In this document: piece by piece, positions 34,677 to 43,453 of the stretch | Layout: each line of letters opens with the position of its first letter | How positions within the stretch are numbered: position 1 is the stretch's first letter | Translations under genes and position numbers: made by a program | Source: Alistipes sp. | GTDB lineage: Bacteria; Bacteroidota; Bacteroidia; Bacteroidales; Rikenellaceae | Assembly (NCBI GenBank): GCA_017398555.1 | Contig: JAFQFV010000029.1 | Location: forward strand, 18,856-82,855 | Length of the DNA stretch: 64,000 bases | Reading direction: 5' to 3' | The notes under the pieces: model-generated | What the model saw: only the letters and a program-made list of their open reading frames with translations | Told to the model about the DNA's origin: nothing | The model's database searches: none

Positions 34677-35793
34677 CCCGAACAAGATGGCAGAGTTTAT
34701 TGAAGATATAGAGTTTGATGATGAGGAGCTTATAGCCCCGTCGCCGAAAAGGGAGTTTCTCACAGACGAGAAACCCGACGAGAATGGGCTGTATGAGCAC
34801 TTCTCGATAACCGTAGATAAGGGTCAGTCGATGATGCGACTCGATAAGTACCTGGCTACGCATATCGAGAATTGTTCGAGAAATCGTGTGCAGACGGCAG
34901 TCGATAATGGCAATGTCTTTGTCAATGACCGCCCGCAGAAGGCTTCGTATAAGATTAAGCCGTTTGACCACATTGTGCTCAAGATGGAGTATCCGAAGTA
35001 CAACTGCCTGCTCACTCCGCAGGATATTCCGATTGATATTATCTATGAGGATGACGATGTGATTGTTGTCAATAAGGAGGCGGGAATGTGTGTCCATCCG
35101 GGTCATGGCAACTACGACGGCACACTTGTCAATGCCCTTACCTTCCATCTGCAGGATAACCCTATGTTCCAGCAGGGCGATGAGCGCGCAGGCCTTGTGC
35201 ATCGTATCGATAAGAATACATCGGGAATACTCGTTGTCGGCAAGAACCCTGCAGCTTGCCAGCACCTGTCGCACCAATTCTTCCTCCACTCGACCAAGCG
35301 CCGCTATATAGCCCTTGTTTGGGGAAATTTCGACCAGGATGAGGGTACAATCACAGGTCATATCGGCCGCAACCCTCGTAACCGTCACCAGATGTATGTC
35401 TTTGCCGATGGCTCAGAGGGTAAGCACGCCGTGACCCACTATAAGGTGCTCAAACGCTACGGCTATGTCACCCTTGTTGAGTGCCGTTTGGAGACGGGCA
35501 GAACTCACCAAATTCGTGTACATATGCAGTATATCGGCCATCCGCTCTTCAATGATGAGCGCTATGGCGGCGATAAGATTCTCAAGGGTACAACCTTCTC
35601 GAAGTATAAGCAGTTTATCGAAAATTGCTTCGACATTATGCCTCGTCACGCACTGCACGCGCGTATGCTCGGCTTTGTCCACCCGACAACGGGCGAGGAG
35701 ATGGTCTTTGAGTCACAGACTCCTGCCGATTTTCAGGCTGTGATAGACCGCTGGGATAACTACGTGAAATCTGCAAATCTTTATAACGAGTAG
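34657..35793 (+). CDS. RluD-type 23S rRNA pseudouridine synthase
   Basis: The product is up to 378 residues; starts at 34657, 34660 or 34687 (MAEFIED) are possible. It has an S4 RNA-binding domain (about 55-105, RLDKYLATHIENCSRNRVQ) and a RluA-family catalytic domain with GLVHRIDKNTSGILVVGKN (catalytic Asp in HRID) and LETGRTHQIRVHM. RluD modifies U1911, U1915 and U1917 of helix 69 in 23S rRNA; the assignment to RluD is by architecture. An acidic N-terminal extension (about 1-45) is unusual. It ends one base before ygiQ. Confidence 0.88.
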   Translation: MMSSSSNPNKMAEFIEDIEFDDEELIAPSPKREFLTDEKPDENGLYEHFSITVDKGQSMMRLDKYLATHIENCSRNRVQTAVDNGNVFVNDRPQKASYKIKPFDHIVLKMEYPKYNCLLTPQDIPIDIIYEDDDVIVVNKEAGMCVHPGHGNYDGTLVNALTFHLQDNPMFQQGDERAGLVHRIDKNTSGILVVGKNPAACQHLSHQFFLHSTKRRYIALVWGNFDQDEGTITGHIGRNPRNRHQMYVFADGSEGKHAVTHYKVLKRYGYVTLVECRLETGRTHQIRVHMQYIGHPLFNDERYGGDKILKGTTFSKYKQFIENCFDIMPRHALHARMLGFVHPTTGEEMVFESQTPADFQAVIDRWDNYVKSANLYNE

Positions 35794-35794
35794 T

Positions 35795-37504
35795 ATGGCA
35801 TTTCTACCGACGACAGTAAAGGAGATGAAGGCTCTGGGGTGGGACTATGTGGATATAGTCCTCTTCACGGGTGATGCCTATATCGACCACCCATCGTTTG
35901 GTGCCGCAGTCGTTTCGCGTCTTTTTGAGGCGGAGGGGTATCGCGTGGCGGTTGTTCCTCAGCCAAATTGGAAGGATGACTTGCGCGACTTTAAGAAGTT
36001 TGGCACTCCGCGCCTGTGCTTCTGTGTCAGTGCGGGTGCTATGGACTCGATGGTCAATCACTATACGGCAAATATCCGCCTGCGCAGTAACGATGCCTAT
36101 ACAGCGGGTGGAGCAGCGGGCTTTAGACCCGATTATGCCGTAACGACATATACAAAGATTCTCAAACAGCTCTTCCCGACCGTTCCCGTGCTTATTGGCG
36201 GTATCGAGGCGTCACTGCGCCGCCTGACCCACTACGACTATTGGAAAAATTGCCTTATGCCGTCGATACTTATCGATAGCGGTGCCGATTTTCTGCTCTA
36301 CGGTATGGGCGAGCAGGTTATCCGCCAGGTGGCTCAGACAATGCGTAACGGCTTTAATGCCAAGCGAATACGCGCAATTCGTCAGGTTGGCTTTGTGGCA
36401 GATAAGAGCTATGTTGAGCGCCTTGATAAGGATAAGACAATATTTCTCAACTCCTTTGAGCGCTGCAAGAGCGATAAGCGGGCCTTTGGCGCAAATTTCG
36501 TCACTATCGAGACCGAGAGCAACCTGCTTGCTGCAGAAAAGGTGCTCGTTGAGCAGACGGGCGATAAGTATGTGGTTATCAACCCGATGAATGCGGCACT
36601 TACCACCGAGCAGATTGACTACGCCTTCGATTTGCCATATATGCGCGCTCCGCATCCAAAGTATAACAATCGCGGCGAGATACCCGCTTGGGCAATGATT
36701 CGCCACTCGATAAATATCCATCGTGGTTGCTTCGGTGGCTGCTCATTCTGCACAATCTCGGCACATCAGGGCAAGTTTATCTCTTCACGCAGTGAGGAGT
36801 CGATTATGCGCGAGGTCGAGAGGGTAGTTGCAATGCCCGACTTCCACGGAACAATCACCGATATCGGTGGCCCGTCGGCAAATATGTACCGTCTCGGTGG
36901 AAAAAATACCGATATCTGCGCCAAGTGCCGCCGCCCATCGTGCCTCCACCCGAAGCCTTGCCCAAATCTTAACCGCGACCATCGCCCGCTGATTGATTTG
37001 TATCGTAAGGTGAGGGCTGTTAAGGGGGTGAAACACGCCTATATCGGCAGCGGTATCCGTTATGACCTCTTTGAGAATAACGACTATCTTCGCGAGGTCG
37101 TTCTACATCATACTTCGGGCAGACTTAAGGTCGCTCCGGAGCATACTGAGGATGGCGTTCTCAACCTTATGCGTAAGCCGTCATTTACCCTCTTTGAGGC
37201 TCTGAACCGCGACTTTAACCGCATCTGCCGCGAGAATAATCTCCGCTATCAACTCATCCCGTACTTTATCTCCTCGCACCCCGGCTGCCATGAGCGCGAT
37301 ATGAAGGCCCTCTCACAAAAGGTGCTCGGTCGCCTTCACTTCACCCTTGAGCAGGTGCAGGATCTCACTCCAACCCCAATGACCCTCTCGTCCGTTATGT
37401 TCTACACCGGCGAGAACCCTTATACCGGGGAGAAAGTTTATGTTGCGCGGTCGCAGGTTGATAAGCGCAAGCAGAAGCAATATTTTTTCAGGCATTTGTC
37501 GTGA
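35795..37504 (+). CDS. ygiQ: YgiQ-family radical SAM protein
   Basis: The 569-residue protein has the family N-terminal UPF0313 domain (DIVLFTGDAYIDHPSFG, GGIEASLRR) and a radical SAM cluster at Cys312, Cys316 and Cys319 (HRGCFGGCSFC). The substrate is not known. The C-terminal basic tail (DKRKQKQYFF) is typical. The last codons and the TGA stop (37502-37504) lie inside the left outer arm (ATTTGTCGTGA) of repeat element C1, so the element supplies the end of the protein (RHLS). Confidence 0.9.
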   Translation: MAFLPTTVKEMKALGWDYVDIVLFTGDAYIDHPSFGAAVVSRLFEAEGYRVAVVPQPNWKDDLRDFKKFGTPRLCFCVSAGAMDSMVNHYTANIRLRSNDAYTAGGAAGFRPDYAVTTYTKILKQLFPTVPVLIGGIEASLRRLTHYDYWKNCLMPSILIDSGADFLLYGMGEQVIRQVAQTMRNGFNAKRIRAIRQVGFVADKSYVERLDKDKTIFLNSFERCKSDKRAFGANFVTIETESNLLAAEKVLVEQTGDKYVVINPMNAALTTEQIDYAFDLPYMRAPHPKYNNRGEIPAWAMIRHSINIHRGCFGGCSFCTISAHQGKFISSRSEESIMREVERVVAMPDFHGTITDIGGPSANMYRLGGKNTDICAKCRRPSCLHPKPCPNLNRDHRPLIDLYRKVRAVKGVKHAYIGSGIRYDLFENNDYLREVVLHHTSGRLKVAPEHTEDGVLNLMRKPSFTLFEALNRDFNRICRENNLRYQLIPYFISSHPGCHERDMKALSQKVLGRLHFTLEQVQDLTPTPMTLSSVMFYTGENPYTGEKVYVARSQVDKRKQKQYFFRHLS

Positions 37505-37620
37505 TAGTGGGACATCTACTTCCGCTAACCCAAATAAACAGCAAAGGGCAGTACGCATTAGTACAGCCCTTCGCTGTTTTTTGTGCCGAGCGTTGTACCT
37601 GCCCCACTCTGACGACAAAT
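37494..37620. repeat. structured intergenic element C1
   Basis: This 127-bp copy pairs 37494-37511 with 37603-37620 (16 of 18 positions, same G.G and T.C mismatches as B1). The inner part of the stem is GTGGG/CCCAC instead of B1's GCGTGT/ACACGC. The inner hairpin (37537-37578) is AACAGC-A-AAGGGC with GCCCTT-C-GCTGTT, with a GTACGCATTAGTAC tip and T6 following. The middle stem is weak in this copy. Confidence 0.85.
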
Positions 37621-37815
37621 GGGTGTACAGAGTATGCGGTGTGCAATCCGTTTTTACACGATGCACACTCACTACTACCTTCTGACGAAAAAATGAGTGC
37701 ACAGAGTATTCTGTGTGCAAGCCGTATTTTCACGATGCACCATCTCTAACACATTTTGACGACAAATGAGTGCGAATAATATGCGTAGTGCAAGCCTGTG
37801 GCACATCCCTCATAG
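37621..37815. repeat. array C2-C4 of short related units
   Basis: Two units of about 72-75 bp (37621-37692 and 37693-37767) each have a TGAGTGCACAGAGTAT-type left arm that folds on itself (GCACAGA with TCTGTGT in the second), then CACGATGCAC, a CTACTACCT or CATCTCTAACAC linker and TGACGAMAAA. They correspond to the right half of the full element with a different left arm. A third, partial unit (37768-37815) ends in GGCACATCCCTCATAG. Confidence 0.75.
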
Positions 37816-37869
37816 AGTTTTGCCAATCAGGAGATATTGAGTGTAAAAATGCTTAATCCGATGACCAAC

Positions 37870-37897
37870 AAAAAAGACATCCGAACGGATGCCTTTT
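37870..37897. terminator. bidirectional intrinsic terminator
   Basis: CATCCG-AA-CGGATG flanked by A6 and T5. It serves the winged-helix gene on minus and possibly ygiQ readthrough on plus. Confidence 0.75.
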
Positions 37898-37899
37898 TG

Positions 37900-38184
37900 C
37901 TACATATTGATATAATCTTTTAGTGCCTCCACGTACTCTTTGAAGGCCGCTCTGCCTATCTCGGTGATTTTGCAGAGGGTGCGAGGTTTACGCCCCACAA
38001 AGCCCTTTTCGACCTCTATATATCCCGCTTTGGATAGTTTGTCTATCTGCACGCTCAGGTTGCCCGATGTTGCACCTGTGCGCTCTTTGAGATATACAAA
38101 GTCTGCCGCCTCAACACCTATAAGTATTGAGATGACTGCAAGGCGCAGCTCCGAGTGCAAGAGTGGGTCTAATGGTTTGAGCAT
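37900..38184 (-). CDS. winged-helix transcriptional regulator (MarR/ArsR-like fold)
   Basis: This 94-residue protein is almost all winged helix: ELRLAVISILIG, a recognition region LKERTGATSGNLSVQIDKLSKAGYIEV (in parts, about 32-58), and the wing GFVGRKPRTLCKIT. It matches the small 'transcriptional regulator, winged helix' family often paired with a membrane protein in Bacteroidetes. It starts 2 bp after the stop of the membrane protein gene, so the two are one unit. A triple inverted motif in the shared promoter (38843-38866) is a good candidate for its operator. Confidence 0.88.
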   Translation of the reverse strand: MLKPLDPLLHSELRLAVISILIGVEAADFVYLKERTGATSGNLSVQIDKLSKAGYIEVEKGFVGRKPRTLCKITEIGRAAFKEYVEALKDYINM

Positions 38185-38186
38185 AA

Positions 38187-38801
38187 CTAATTGTTACTAC
38201 TTCTTTTGTGCATAATATGTCCGGGGATTACCATCATCACCAGAAATATTACTGCAAAGATAATAATATCGCTGTAAATTAGCCAATCTGTAGTGCTATG
38301 AAGAGCCTCTGTCTCCAGATTTTTTATAACAATATGCTTGATAGGGAAGATTAGCGACAGCAGCATAGCCACGCCTCCGCATATTGTCAAGTTGCGATGG
38401 CGACAAATAGCACCTGTGATTACCGTACCCATACCCATCAGCAGTACAATGAGAAAGAACATCGACGTGCTATATACAACTGCCGCCACAAAGGCATAGA
38501 GTGATGATACACCAAATACCGCCCACACAGCACTTATGCTGCGATCAACATACGACTTGGGCGTTGGAGCCTCTTTGCGTGCAAGAAGAGTTGTTGCCAC
38601 TCCGCCAATTACCGGAATTAACCACCACGCCCAAATCAGCATAGGGTTAAGGTGCAGGCACATAACAAAGTACTCAAAAATAGATACCGCAATGGTCGTA
38701 TATCCCCACGCAAGAAAATACTTACCACTGTTGCTCTCAATCTGATTTGAGGTATCCGCAATCATCTGCGAGATAATCTCTAATGATTTTTCTCTATCCA
38801 T
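38187..38801 (-). CDS. six-helix membrane protein paired with a regulator
   Basis: This 204-residue protein has a short amphipathic N-terminus (about 1-25) and about six membrane helices (around 28-50, 55-72, 85-105, 110-130, 135-160 and 175-197). There are no enzymatic motifs and I do not recognise a named function. It is co-transcribed with the winged-helix gene directly downstream. Such pairs are common in Bacteroidetes and may form a self-regulated membrane-stress or small-molecule response unit, which is inference. Confidence 0.75.
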   Translation of the reverse strand: MDREKSLEIISQMIADTSNQIESNSGKYFLAWGYTTIAVSIFEYFVMCLHLNPMLIWAWWLIPVIGGVATTLLARKEAPTPKSYVDRSISAVWAVFGVSSLYAFVAAVVYSTSMFFLIVLLMGMGTVITGAICRHRNLTICGGVAMLLSLIFPIKHIVIKNLETEALHSTTDWLIYSDIIIFAVIFLVMMVIPGHIMHKRSSNN

Positions 38802-38838
38802 AATGTTACTATTTAAGTTATTAGACTATTTTCTACTG

Positions 38839-38870
38839 CAAATATAAACAAGTTTATAATATAAACCAAA
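38839..38870 (-). promoter_or_regulatory. promoter of the membrane protein/regulator pair
   Basis: On minus: TTTG (38867-38870), 20 bp, TATATTTG (38839-38846). The whole spacer is filled by the palindromic motif described in the next entry. Confidence 0.75.
38843..38866. promoter_or_regulatory. candidate operator, three alternating half-sites
   Basis: TATAAAC (38843-38849), GTTTATA (38852-38858) and TATAAAC (38860-38866) make two overlapping perfect palindromes with spacers of 2 and 1 bp. They occupy the spacer between the -33 and -7 elements, so a bound dimer would block RNA polymerase. The obvious candidate is the winged-helix protein encoded in the same operon. Confidence 0.6.
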
Positions 38871-38877
38871 TTTTTAG

Positions 38878-38916
38878 AAAAAAATAAGAGGAAGATAGCC
38901 CCTCCCCTTATTTTTG
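38878..38916 (-). terminator. possible terminator of the skp genes
   Basis: On minus, AATAAG-GG-GAGG can pair with CCTC-TTATT, and T7 follows. The stem has bulges. Confidence 0.4.
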
Positions 38917-38920
38917 TCTA

Positions 38921-39442
38921 TTACTGTGCAGGTGCGTCGGTAATACCAAGCTCCTTCTTTACAGCGGCGTTGATATCGATTACCTGAGCTGCATCGTAGT
39001 AAACGAATGCCATAGTATCAAATACTGCAGTGTAGCCTGCTGCCTTTGAGACCTTTGCGATAGCTGCATCGAGCTTCTCCTGAATAGGGGCTGCAAGCTC
39101 CTGCTGCTTCTTTGCAAAATCCTGCTGAGCAATCTGCTGGAACTCTGCATAGCGCTGCTGCAGACCGTTAAGCTCTGCCTGCTTCATCTGCTTTACTGTT
39201 GGGTTCATTGTAGCCTGAGCCTTCTCGAACTCTGCATAGCGGTTATTGAACTCAACCTGAATCTGCTCGAGCTGCTCCTGAAGCTCCTTGCCGAAAGCGT
39301 CGAGATTTGACTGCATCTCCTTAGTCTCCGGCATAACAGCGAAGATCTCCTGTGTATTTACACGAGCAAACTTCTGTGCAAAAACTGTTGTTGAGCAGAG
39401 AACTGCTGCCACAACGAGGGTTAGTTTAAGAATCTTTTTCAT
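38921..39442 (-). CDS. OmpH/Skp-family periplasmic chaperone, second copy
   Basis: The 173-residue protein has a signal peptide (about 1-22, cleavage after VFA), then FARVNTQEIFAVMPE, a long coiled coil (about 40-125) rich in Q, E and K, and a C-terminal beta segment (YTAVFDTMAFVYYDAAQVIDI). Skp trimers hold unfolded outer-membrane proteins in the periplasm for BamA. The C-terminus ends in Ala/Pro/Gln. It lies 12 bp after the other skp gene, in the uppS-bamA-skp-skp run. Confidence 0.88.
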   Translation of the reverse strand: MKKILKLTLVVAAVLCSTTVFAQKFARVNTQEIFAVMPETKEMQSNLDAFGKELQEQLEQIQVEFNNRYAEFEKAQATMNPTVKQMKQAELNGLQQRYAEFQQIAQQDFAKKQQELAAPIQEKLDAAIAKVSKAAGYTAVFDTMAFVYYDAAQVIDINAAVKKELGITDAPAQ

Positions 39443-39454
39443 AGTTAATTTGTG

Positions 39455-39961
39455 TTATTTAAGTAATTCAATAATCTTATTTGTATGATCCACCGCCTCT
39501 GAGTGGTAGAGCATAGCTGCATTGGCAGCAGTGTCGAGCACCATATCGTAGCCACCGGACTTTGCATAGTCGTCAATAGCCTTAAAGACCTTCTGCTGCA
39601 CAGGCTGAATAAGCTCAATGCGCTTTTTCATCATCAGGCCATCGTTGCCAAATATAGACTCCTGATACTCGGCAACCTTACGCTCCTCGGCAAGTATTGC
39701 CTGCTCCTGAGCCACGCGGGCAGCCTCTGTCATACTCTGCTTCTGCGATACGTATGTATTGTACATACTCTCCACCTTTGCATAAGCGGCATCCACCTTA
39801 CTCTGGTAATCTCTTGCCATAGCGTCAAGGGTAGAGATAGCGCTGTTATACTGAGCAATAGAGCGGAAAATCTTCTCGCTATCCACAACGATATACTTCT
39901 GAGCAGATGCGGCGCCAAGACCGATAACTATAGCTGCAAGGGCAATGATAATTCGTTTCAT
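39455..39961 (-). CDS. OmpH/Skp-family periplasmic chaperone, first copy
   Basis: The 168-residue protein has a signal peptide (about 1-20) followed by KYIVVDSEKIFRSIAQYNSA, a coiled-coil tentacle (about 45-125) and YDMVLDTAANAAMLYHSEAVDHT, the conserved Skp base. It is only moderately similar to its neighbour, so the two copies may handle different clients or form mixed trimers. It follows bamA by 55 bp. Confidence 0.9.
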   Translation of the reverse strand: MKRIIIALAAIVIGLGAASAQKYIVVDSEKIFRSIAQYNSAISTLDAMARDYQSKVDAAYAKVESMYNTYVSQKQSMTEAARVAQEQAILAEERKVAEYQESIFGNDGLMMKKRIELIQPVQQKVFKAIDDYAKSGGYDMVLDTAANAAMLYHSEAVDHTNKIIELLK

Positions 39962-40016
39962 AATAGTTGCATTTAATGTTTATATATATAACGCACTATA
40001 CTCAAAAATATTGCCA

Positions 40017-42662
40017 TTAGAAGTTCTGACCGATAACAAAGTGGAATTGGCTTCCGCTTGGCTTTGTCTGGCCCACTGCAGGGTCGAAACCGTAACCCCA
40101 GTCGATACCCAGCATACCTACGATAGGCAGATAGAGTCGAACGCCGACACCGGCAGAACGCTTAATCTTGAATGGGGAAAAGTCCTTCCACGATGCAAAA
40201 CCGCAACCACCCTCAAGGAATCCGAGCACATAAATCTGTGATGATGGCTTGAGAATTACAGGGTAACGAAGCTCTACAGTATATTTGTTATATCCCACAG
40301 AGTAACGTGTAGTGAGTGGGTCGAGATCGCCATCCTCATAACCACGCAGGGAGATAATATCCACACCATAGATAGAGTAACCTGTCATACCGTCACCACC
40401 GACCTGGAATCGCTCAAATGGAGATACCTTATCTTTATTATAGTGACCCAAGTAACCCATCTCGGCCTTTGCCATGAGCACCAGGTTGTTGTTGCGTGTC
40501 AGAGGCTGGAACCAAGAGGCCTTGAACTGCCACTTGTGGAACTCAATCCAACGCCAACGATCCTGCTCCGAGAGGTTAGGGTCGGCATAATTCTTGCCAT
40601 CCATAGCTGAGAATGGAGGTGTAATCTGCAGTGAGAACGAGATATCAGAACCGCGACGTGGATAGATTGGCTGGTCGGTAGAGTTACGCGCCAGGACAAA
40701 CTTCGCTGCCAGGGTGTTCGCATTACCATTCTCCATAATGAACGATGTATAACCCTTCAGGCCATAGCGGAGATATGACAACTCTCCATAGATCTGGAAG
40801 TAAGGGTCAGGCCAATTAAGACGAGTACCGATACCGATAGCCGCACCATACGAACGGAAGAAGGTTGTCGGTGTCTGCCATACGTAGTATGCGTCATTTG
40901 ACTCCGAGAGGTGACCTGAAATGGTTAACGAGGTCGGCTTACGACCACCCAACCATGGCTCAGAGAAGCTTAGTGAGAGTGCCTTATAGTATGTACCGTT
41001 TGTCTGACCGGAGATAGAGAGGCGCTGGTTCTGACCCATAGGGTAAGGACGCCAAGCACCCTTCTTGAAGAAGTTACGCATTGAGAGGTTGTTGAGCGTG
41101 ATACCCACAGAACCTACGAATGTTCCCGAACCCCAACCAGCTGCGATGTTGAACTGGTCGGATGCCTTCTCCTCAAGTGGCCAGTTGATATCCACCAAAT
41201 CGGCTGCACCCTGCACGAGCTTGATATCCGGCATAATAGCCTCCTCGTTAAAGTGCTGCATACCGGCAAGGGTACGGATGGTCTGCATCAGCAGTGAACG
41301 GTTGTAGAGCTCGCCCGGACGTGTGTAGAGCTCACGACGGATAACCTCGTCATCTACACGCATATTGCCCGAAATGCCTACGTTGTTGATTGTAAACTGC
41401 TTACCCTCGAATACGCGAATCTCAAGGTCAAGAGAGTCAGGGCCTACGATAACCTCGGCAGGCTCAATCTGTGACACTAAATAACCCTCATTCTGATAGA
41501 GGCTTGAGATAGACATATCGTCAGGGTTCATCTCCTTACCGATACCAAGACGCTTGTGGATAGACTTTTTGTCATATACATCGCCACTCTTAACAGAGAG
41601 CAGTCGCTGCAGATGCTCTGTATCATAACGGGAGTTACCTACCCAAGAGACGTTGCGGATGAAGTACTTGTTACCCTCGCTCAGTGCGATATGGATACCA
41701 AGACGCTTGTTGTTGATTTGGTAGATTGAGTCGGAGAGGATGTGTGCGTTACGATAACCCTTTGAGTTGTAGAAGTCGATAAGCAACTCCTTATCCTCCT
41801 CATAATCCTTCTCCATCAGCTTTGTCTGCTGCCAGAACTTGTAGCTGACCTTGTGGGTCTTCTTAAATGCACGCTCCAAACGCTTGCCCTCAATATTCTT
41901 ATTGCCCTCGAAGGTGATTGCACCGATACGTACTCGGTCATTCTTGACAACGTTGAAGGTCACATTCACACCCTGCTTGATAACAGAGTCCGGCTCAACA
42001 GATGCTGTAACTTCGCAATTACGGAAACCCTTATCAGAGAAGTGCTTCTTGATGAGCTTGATATTCTTGTCGATAACGTAGTCCGAGAGCTCGTGACCGC
42101 GCTTGAGCTTAAGCTCTGTAACCAGGTCGGCACTCTTGCTCTTTGGCACGCCGCCCACCTTCCAGTTCATTACTCGAGGACGCTCCTTGAACATAACCTC
42201 CAAGTCGAGGCTGTCGCCCTCGATAGTGGCACCAATCTGAATATCCTCGAAGTAGCGCTGCATCCAAAGGCGATTTGCCGCATTTTGGATGAATGGGCCC
42301 GGCAGATATACCGAATCACCCGGCACCAAACCCGATGCAGAGCGAAGGATGTCGTGGTTGAGGTACTTCACACCGTGAATATTCACCTTGCGGATGTGAT
42401 AGAGCTGAGGAGTCTTGCTGTCTAAATAAGGGGCATTTTGCGGCATCTCAAAGTTGTCGTCAGGATTCTCGAAAATCTCGGTCGGACCACTCTTCTTGGG
42501 AACAACAGCTGCGGCCTTTGCGTCGCGCAATGACTCACGCAACTCTGTACGAGCCTTCTTGCGCTCATCGCGCTCCTCCTTGTTACTCTGCTTTGCGGCC
42601 ACAGTGAGTGTGGAGAGCAGCAAAATAGTGAAAATCAGATATTTCAAACGATGCATCATCAA
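40017..42662 (-). CDS. bamA: outer-membrane assembly factor BamA
   Basis: The 881-residue protein has a signal peptide (about 1-24; the ATG at 42656 is an alternative start), a charged linker, five POTRA domains (about 85-480, e.g. IRKVNIHGVKYLNHDILRS and FTINNVGISGNMRVDDEVI) and a 16-strand barrel. The conserved loop-6 motif appears as SLRGYEDGD (the VRGF equivalent), and the last residue is Phe (VIGQNF). It inserts outer-membrane proteins together with BamD, encoded at 53.7 kb. It lies 17 bp after uppS and upstream of two skp genes. Confidence 0.95.
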   Translation of the reverse strand: MMMHRLKYLIFTILLLSTLTVAAKQSNKEERDERKKARTELRESLRDAKAAAVVPKKSGPTEIFENPDDNFEMPQNAPYLDSKTPQLYHIRKVNIHGVKYLNHDILRSASGLVPGDSVYLPGPFIQNAANRLWMQRYFEDIQIGATIEGDSLDLEVMFKERPRVMNWKVGGVPKSKSADLVTELKLKRGHELSDYVIDKNIKLIKKHFSDKGFRNCEVTASVEPDSVIKQGVNVTFNVVKNDRVRIGAITFEGNKNIEGKRLERAFKKTHKVSYKFWQQTKLMEKDYEEDKELLIDFYNSKGYRNAHILSDSIYQINNKRLGIHIALSEGNKYFIRNVSWVGNSRYDTEHLQRLLSVKSGDVYDKKSIHKRLGIGKEMNPDDMSISSLYQNEGYLVSQIEPAEVIVGPDSLDLEIRVFEGKQFTINNVGISGNMRVDDEVIRRELYTRPGELYNRSLLMQTIRTLAGMQHFNEEAIMPDIKLVQGAADLVDINWPLEEKASDQFNIAAGWGSGTFVGSVGITLNNLSMRNFFKKGAWRPYPMGQNQRLSISGQTNGTYYKALSLSFSEPWLGGRKPTSLTISGHLSESNDAYYVWQTPTTFFRSYGAAIGIGTRLNWPDPYFQIYGELSYLRYGLKGYTSFIMENGNANTLAAKFVLARNSTDQPIYPRRGSDISFSLQITPPFSAMDGKNYADPNLSEQDRWRWIEFHKWQFKASWFQPLTRNNNLVLMAKAEMGYLGHYNKDKVSPFERFQVGGDGMTGYSIYGVDIISLRGYEDGDLDPLTTRYSVGYNKYTVELRYPVILKPSSQIYVLGFLEGGCGFASWKDFSPFKIKRSAGVGVRLYLPIVGMLGIDWGYGFDPAVGQTKPSGSQFHFVIGQNF

Positions 42663-42679
42663 AAAAATATACTTTTTGC

Positions 42680-43390
42680 CTAAAGTTTGCCATATCGACG
42701 CTCGCGACCGGCATAGACCTCTAAGGCTTTGTCAAACTCATTCTGCTTAAAATCGGGCCACATAACCTGAGGGAAGTACATCTCCGCATAGCTGGCCTGC
42801 CAGAGTAGAAAGTTACTCAATCGGCACTCGCCACTTGTGCGGATGATAAAATCCGGATCAGGAATAGCTGCTGTATAGAGGCTCTGCGAAATAGTCTGCT
42901 CACAAATATCCTCAACCTTCAGCTCGCCTGCTGCAACCCTACGGGCAATACTCTTTACGGCAGTTGTAATCTCATCGCGCGATGAGTAGTCAAAGGCCAA
43001 CACAAATGTCAGCTCCTTACCCTCGGCTGTCGCACTCTCAATCTGCTCAAGATGGCTGCACACCCTCTCTGAGAAGCGGTCACGACGGCCAATAATCACT
43101 ACACGCACACCCTGAGCCTTCAGCTCATCGGTCTCGGCGATGACACTCTTGCAAAAGAGCTCCATCAGTGCATTTACCTCCTCGGCAGGGCGACCCCAAT
43201 TCTCGGTCGAAAAGGCGTAGAGAGTAAGATAACGAACGCCGTTTCTGCGTGCCGCCTTAATGGCCTCACGAACAGAATCGACACCCTCTATATGACCCTC
43301 ATAGCGCTCCTTGCCCTGAGCCTTCGCCCAGCGCCCATTACCATCCATAATGATGGCAACGTGAGTAGGTACTTGCTTACTATTGCCCAT
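42680..43390 (-). CDS. uppS: undecaprenyl diphosphate synthase
   Basis: The 236-residue cis-prenyltransferase starts VPTHVAIIMDGNGRWAKAQG, with the catalytic Asp in MDGNGRWA (about residue 17), then YLTLYAFSTENWGRP, FVLAFDYSSRDEI, and DPDFIIRTSGECRLSNFLLWQ. It condenses eight isopentenyl units onto FPP in the cytoplasm to make the carrier of peptidoglycan and O-antigen synthesis. The -7 element lies 8 bp before the ATG, so the leader is very short. It heads the uppS-bamA-skp-skp operon. Confidence 0.96.
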   Translation of the reverse strand: MGNSKQVPTHVAIIMDGNGRWAKAQGKERYEGHIEGVDSVREAIKAARRNGVRYLTLYAFSTENWGRPAEEVNALMELFCKSVIAETDELKAQGVRVVIIGRRDRFSERVCSHLEQIESATAEGKELTFVLAFDYSSRDEITTAVKSIARRVAAGELKVEDICEQTISQSLYTAAIPDPDFIIRTSGECRLSNFLLWQASYAEMYFPQVMWPDFKQNEFDKALEVYAGRERRYGKL

Positions 43391-43398
43391 ATAACTCG

Positions 43399-43406
43399 CA
43401 AATATA
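43399..43406 (-). promoter_or_regulatory. -7 promoter element of uppS
   Basis: TATATTTG on minus ends 8 bp before the start codon, giving a nearly leaderless mRNA. No -33 TTTG is seen at the usual spacing. Confidence 0.45.
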
Positions 43407-43453
43407 GCTATTTTTTTATAAAAAATACGTTTTTGCGTAGAGAATCACACTTT

